NCBI GenBank assembly: GCA_029851415.1
Contig: CM056742.1
Location: 78,358,748 to 78,422,747 of the forward strand
DNA from: Eretmocerus hayati
Lineage: Eukaryota; Arthropoda; Insecta; Hymenoptera; Aphelinidae
Length of the DNA stretch: 64,000 nt
Reading direction: 5' to 3'
A program made the position numbers and the translations under genes. The notes under the pieces are model-generated. The model was not told the DNA's origin. It saw only the letters and a program-made list of their open reading frames with translations, and did not search any database. How positions within the stretch are numbered: the stretch's first letter is position 1; each line of letters opens with the position of its first letter. Positions 58,222 to 64,000 of this stretch are shown here, in pieces.

Positions 58222-60140
58222 CTCGATCATGGGGCCCAAAACAGGGGAGACCCGCCTTAGAGTTATTTTAGTCGCAATCGGGACGTCACTGGGCGTTGGA
58301 GAGAGACCCAATAGACCCGAACCTCTGAGGAACCTCAGATCAAGTGATCAGGTACCATCGACGGAGTCCAAAGAATTCATTACCAGCCAGCACCCGCGGC
58401 TATGGGGCCCAGAACAGGGCGACATCCAGCATTGTGTGGTTATTTCCGGAGTTATGACGCCACTGTGGGTTGCAAAAAGTCCCACACGATCCGTAGCTCT
58501 ACAAAATCTGAAATAGAGTGGTTGTCCACAATCGAACATGCCCAGTTGATTCATTACCAGTCAGCAGCCTCAGCAATGGGGCCCAAGAAAGGGCGGAATC
58601 CAGCAATGAGTAGTTATTTGCGCAGTTATGACGCCACTGTGGGTTGTAGAGAGTTCAGATCGATCCGTTACTCTACAGAACCTCAAAGAGAGTGGTTGTC
58701 TACCATCGATTATGCCCAAAAAGTTGATGACCAGTCAGCAACCTCGGCTATGGAGCCCAAAACTAGGCGAGATCCGGCTTTGAGCCATATACCGCGCAGT
58801 CATGACGCCACTGTGGGTTGTTAAAAGTTCCAATCGATCCGTAACTCTGATAAACGTCAGATCAAAAGGTTGAGTATCATTAGTGATGCCCGGAAAATTC
58901 ATTACCACTCAGCACCCTCGATTATGGGGCCCAAAACAGGACGGGATCCGGCTTTGAGCCATATTCCGCGCAGTTCTGACGCCCTTGTGGGTTGTAAAAA
59001 GTTCCAATCGATCGGACATTCCACAAAACCTGAGATGGAGTGGCTGTCTACCATCAAAAATGACCAAAGGATTTATAACCAGTAGGCAGCCTCGGCTATG
59101 GAGCTCAAAACAGGGCGGGATCCGGCTTTGAGCCATGAACCGCACAGTTATGACGCTACTATGGGTTGTAGAACGTTCCAGATGATACGTCACTCTACAA
59201 AATCTTTAAACGAGTGATTGTCTACCATCAAAGATAACCAAAGGATTCATTACCAGTCAGCGACCTCGGCTATAGGGCCCGGAACAGGGCGGGATCTGGT
59301 TTTGAGCCATATTCCGTGCAGTTATGACGTCACTGTGGGTTGTAAGAAGTTCCAATCGATCCTTAACTCTACAGAACCTCAGATCAAGTGGTTGTCTACT
59401 ATCGAAGATGCCCAAAGGATTCATTACCAGTCAGCGCCCTCGGCTATGGGGCCCAAAACAGGGCGGGATCCAGCTTCGAGCCATATTCCGCGCAGTTATG
59501 ACGCCTCTGTTGGTAGCAAGGAGTTCCAATCCATCCGTCACTCTACAGAACCCCAGATCAAGTGGTTGTCTACCTTCGGAATTGCCTTTGGGATTCATTA
59601 CCATTCGGCACCATCGGTTATGGGGCCCAAAACAGGGCGGAATCCAGCATTGTGCAAGTATTTGCGCAACTATGAGGCCACCTTGGGTTGTGAAAAGTTC
59701 CAACGGATCCGTAACTCTACAGAACCCCAGATCGAATTACGAAGTACCATTGGTGATGACCGAAGAAATCATTACCAGTCAGCGACCTCGGGTATGGGGC
59801 CCAAAACAGGGCGGAAGCCAGCATTGAGAGAGTATTTACGCAGTTATGACGCCATATTGGGTTGTAAGAAGTTCCAATCGATCCGTCACCCCACAGAACC
59901 TCAGAACGGATGGTTTTCTTCCATCAGAGATGCCCGAAGGATTCATTATCAGACAGCACCTTCAACTATGGGGCCCAAAACAGGGCGGGATCCAGCTTCC
60001 CGCACAGGTGAGACTTTACTGGAGGCTGTAGGAAATTCCAATGGATCCCGAACTCCAAAAATCTCTGGATCTATCAAGTAGGTCACCATTCAGAGGGCCC
60101 CAAGATTCTATCACCTGTCAGCCCCTCGGCGTTTAGGACC
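58222..60140 (+). repeat. Sat-B: 174-bp satellite, forward block
   Basis: About 11 monomers. The GGGCCCAAAACAGGGCGGGAT landmark recurs at about 173-175 bp (for example about 58927, 59100, 59275, 59450, 59623, 59797, 59970). The usual unit is 174 bp = 58 codons, so one forward frame is preserved from copy to copy, giving an ORF of 287 codons (59218-60081) of a repeated peptide (MGPKTGRDPALSHIPRSYDA...). Copies are diverged from each other, and two variants recur (DPALSHIPRS and NPALSKYLRS types). Stops interrupt other copies. No family recognised. Confidence 0.9.
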
Positions 60141-60169
60141 GAAACACGGAACTATTATGTCAGAAGAGG

Positions 60170-63100
60170 GAGGAATCACTGCTGAATTTTGCCCTGTTTT
60201 GGGCCCCGTAGCCGAGGGTGCTGAATAGTGTAAATTGTCCGGGCATCTTCGATCGTAGACAACCACTTGATCTGAGGTTCCGTAGAGTAACGGATCGGTT
60301 GGAACTCTTCACAACCCACTGTGGCGTCATAACTACGCGGTATGTGGCTCAAAGCCGGATCCCGCCCTGTTTTGACCTCATAGCTGAAGGTGCTCACTGG
60401 TAATAAATTTTTTGGGCATCTTTGATGGTAGACAACCACTCGATCTGAGGTTCCGTGGAGTAACGGATGGATTAGAACCTCTCACACTACAGTGGCGTCA
60501 TAACTGCGCGGAATATGGCTCAAAGCCGGATCTCGCCCTGTTTTGGGCCCTCTAAGCGAGGTCAGTGACTGGTGATGGATCCTTAAGGCTTCCTCAATGG
60601 TAGACAACCACTCGATCTGAGGTTCTATAGAGTGACGGAAGAGTTGGAATTTTTTACAACCCAAGGTGTCGTCATAACTGCGCAAATACTCGCTCGATGC
60701 TGGATTCCGCCCTGTTTTGGGCCCCAAAGCCGAGGGTGCCGAATGGTGATAAATCCTGAAGGCATGTTTGAAGGTGGACAACCACCTGATCTGAGGTTTC
60801 GTAGAGTGACGGATCGATTAGAACTTCTTACAACCCAAGGTGGCGTCATAACTGCCCAAATACTCCCCAATGCTGGATTTCGCCCTTTTTTAGGCACCAT
60901 AGCCGAGGATGCTAACTGGTGATGATTTTTTTGTCTTCACCAATGTTACTCAACAATTTGATCTGATTCTCTGTAGAGTTACGGATCCATTGGAACATTT
61001 CACAACCCCCGTCATATTTGCGCGAACACTTTCTCAATGATGAATTCCGACCTGTTTTGGGCCCCATAGCCGAGGATACTGACTGGTGATAGATTCTTCG
61101 GGCATCACCAATGTTACATGACCACTCGATCTGAGGTACTGTAGAGTTTCGGGTCCATAAGAACAACTCACAACCCACAGTGGATTCATAACTGCGCAAA
61201 TACTCTGACTCATGATAAATTCTCCGGTCATCAACAATGGTATCCAACTACTTGATCTGGGGTTCCGTGGAGTTACGGATCGATTGGATTTTTTTTCAAC
61301 CCAATGTGGCGTTGAAATTGCGCATATACTTGCGCAATGCTGGATTACGCCCCGTTTTGGGCCCCATAGCTGACGGTGCTGACTGGTAATGCGTTCTTCG
61401 GGCATCTTTGATGGTGGACAACCACTTTATCTGAGATTCTGTAGAGTTACGGAACGATTTGAATATCTCACAACACACAGTGGCGTCATAACTGCGCAGA
61501 TAACTGCTCAAAGCTGGATAAAACCCTGATTTGGGCCCCATATCTGACGGTGCTGACTGGTGATAAATTCTTTGGGCATCCTCGATGGTAGCCAACCACT
61601 TCATCTGAGGTTCTGTAGAGTAACGGATCAGATGGAACTCATTACAATCCACAGTGGCTCCATAACTGCGCGGAATATGGCTCAAAGACGGATCCCGCCT
61701 CGTTTTGGGCACCATAGCCGAGGGTGCTGACTGGTAATAAATTTTCCGGGCATCACCAATGGCCCTCAACCACTTAATCTGAGGTTCTGTAGGGATACGG
61801 ATCCATCGGAATTTTTGACAACCCAAAATGACATCAAAACTGCGCAGATACTTGCTCAATGATGGATTCCGCCCTGTTTTGGGCCCCATAGCTGGGGGTG
61901 GTGACTGGTAATGAATTCTTCGGGCATCTTTGATGTGCTGTAGAATTACGGATCGATTGGAACTTTCTACAACCCCCGAAGGCGTCTTAACTGCGCGGTA
62001 TATGGCTGAAGGCTGGATCCCTCCCTGTTTCGGGCCCCATAGCCGAGGGTGCTGACAGGTAATGAATTTTTCGGGCATCTTCGATGGTAGACAACCGTTC
62101 CATCTCGGGTTCTGTAGAGTGACGGATCGATTGGAATATCTTACAACCCACAGTGGCGTCATAACTGCGCAGATAAGTGCTCAAAGGTGGATATGACCCT
62201 GTCTTCGGCTCCATAGCTGAAGGTGCTGACTGGTATGGAATTTTTTGGGCACCTTCGAAGGTAGACAACCACTTGATCTGAGGTTCTCAAGAGTTACGTA
62301 TCGATTCGAACTTTTAACTACCCACAGTGGCGTCATAACTGCGCGGAATATGGCTCAAAGCCGGATCTCGCCCTTTTTTGGGCCCCATAGCCGATCGTGC
62401 CGAATGGTGATGAATCCTAAAGGCAACTTCGAAGGTAGACAAGCACTTGATCTGAGGTTCTGTGGAGTGACGGATCGATTGGAACTATTTACAACCCAAG
62501 GTGACGTCACAACTGCGGAAATACTCGCTCAATGCTGGATTTCACCCTGTTTTGGGCTCCGTAGCTTAGTGTGCTGACTGGTGATGATTTTCTCGGTCAT
62601 CATTTATGGTACTTAACAATTCGATCTGGTGTCCTGTAGAGTTACGAATCCATTGGGATTTTCACAACTCAAGGTGGCGTCATAACTGCGCAAGTACTCG
62701 CTCAGTGCAGGATTCCGCCCTGTTTTGGGCCCCATAGACGAGGATGCTGACTGGTGATAAATCTTTTTGGCATCATCAATGTTACATGACCACTCGATCT
62801 GAGGTACTGTAGAGTTTCGGATCCATATGAACAACTCACAACCCACAGTGGCGTCATAACTGCGCAAATACTCTGACTGGTAATAAATTCTTCGGTCATC
62901 AACAATGGTATTCAACCACTTGGTCTGTGGTTCTGTGGAGTGACGGATCGATTGGAACTCCTTACAATCTACAGAGGCGTCATAACTGCGCGGAATATGG
63001 CTCAATGCTGGATACCGCCCTGTTTTGGGCCCCACAGCTGAGCGTGCTGACTGGTTATAAATTCATTGGGCATTTCTGATGGTCGACGATTACTCAATCT

Positions 63101-64000
63101 GAGGTTGTGTAGAGTTACGGATCGATTGGAACTTCTTACAACCCCCAGTGGCGTCATAACCGCGCGAAATATGGCTCGAAGATGGATCCCGCCCTGTTTT
63201 GGGCCCCATCGCATAGGGTGCTGACTGGTCATAAATTTTTCGATCATCACCAATGGTACTGAACCACTTGAACTTAGGTTCTGGAGAGTTGCGGATCCGT
63301 TGAAACTTTTCACAACCCAAAGTGGCGTCATAACTGCGCGAATACTTGCTTAATGCTGGATTCCACCCTGTTTTGGGCCCTATGGCCGAGGGTGCTGACT
63401 GGTAATAGATTTTCCGGGCATCACCAATGGTCCGTAACCACTTGAACTGAGGTTTTGTAGAGTGACGGATCCATTGGAATTTCTTCCAACCCAATGTGGC
63501 GTCAAAACTGCGGAGATACTTGCTCATAGCTGGATATCACCCTAATTTGGGCCCCATATCTGACGGTGCTGACTGGTAATGAATTCTCTGGGCATTGTCA
63601 ATGGTGGACAACCACTTGATCTGAGGTTTTGTACAGTTACGGATCGATTGGAACTCTTTACAACCCACAGTGGCATCATAACTGCGCAGAATATGGCTCA
63701 AAGACGGATCCCGCCCTGTTTCGGGCCCCATAGCCGAGGGTTCTGACTGGTAATAAATCTCCCGGGCATCACCAATGGTCTTCAACCACTTGATCTAAGG
63801 TTCTGAAGGGTTACGGATCCATCGGAACTTTTTACAACCCAAAGTTGCATCATAACTTCGCAAATACTTGCTCAATGCTGGATCCCGCCCTGTTTCGGGC
63901 TCCATAGCCGAGGGTGCTGACTGGTACTGAATCTTTCGGGCATCTTCGATAGTAGACAACCACTTCATCTTAGGTTCTGTAGAGTTGCGGAACGATTGGA
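60170..64000 (-). repeat. Sat-B: 174-bp satellite, inverted block
   Basis: About 22 monomers in the opposite orientation, running off the window end. The same 58-codon frame is open on the minus strand over long stretches, up to 288 codons (62162-61296). Between the two blocks (about 60.08-60.18 kb) is a short degenerate segment where orientation flips within a few tens of bases. Confidence 0.9.

Noticed and set aside
59218..60081. 287-codon ORF as a real repeat protein
   Set aside because: It is Sat-B sequence; neighbouring monomers carry stops in the same frame. Kept as a finding to test, not called as a gene.

Overview
This window is eukaryotic and almost entirely repetitive. It holds two unrelated satellite arrays, three LTR retrotransposons, two DNA-transposon-like inverted-repeat elements and one decayed THAP-domain gene. 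I see no intact host gene, tRNA, rRNA, operon or prokaryotic signal. The element types point to an arthropod, most likely an insect: two CsRn1/Kabuki-type Ty3/gypsy elements primed by tRNA-Trp, a BEL/Pao element primed by initiator tRNA-Met, and a spliced THAP gene. The species cannot be fixed from the sequence. The setting looks like pericentromeric or other heterochromatin. A satellite-plus-gypsy B chromosome is also possible but untested.

Layout. (1) 1-28.59 kb: a 143-bp satellite (Sat-A) in a 7.65-kb higher-order repeat (about 2.9 copies, roughly 1.09-23.2 kb). It is followed by two copies of a 2.37-kb unit that carries a 144-bp piece of a retrotransposon pol gene. (2) 28.59-34.21 kb, minus strand: gypsy element 1, with a 1107-codon pol ORF, a broken gag and a 5' LTR; its 3' LTR is missing and the satellite abuts the end of pol. 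(3) 34.214-41.847 kb, plus strand: gypsy element 2, full length with paired LTRs and a 4-bp AGCG target duplication, coding region broken. (4) 43.296-51.679 kb: a full-length BEL/Pao element with 516-bp LTRs and a 5-bp AACTT duplication, coding region broken. (5) 53.153-54.135 kb: a fold-back element (CACGGTG ends, GACT duplication). (6) 54.27-56.01 kb: THAP gene remnant with two tandem THAP exons and a coiled-coil tail. (7) 56.381-57.995 kb: a CACGGT-ended non-autonomous DNA transposon (GGTA duplication) holding a strictly 20-bp-phased array of CGTTACGTAACG palindromes upstream of a minus-strand TATA box. (8) 58.0-64.0 kb: a second satellite (Sat-B, 174 bp = 58 codons) that reverses orientation near 60.15 kb.

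The most interesting observations are: canonical -1 frameshift heptamers followed by pseudoknot-capable sequence at the gag/pol junction of both gypsy elements; capture and amplification of a pol fragment by the satellite; the 20-bp-phased palindrome array inside a transposon; and tandem, phase-symmetric THAP exons. Statements about families rest on motif recognition by eye. Identities, structures and expression were not computed.
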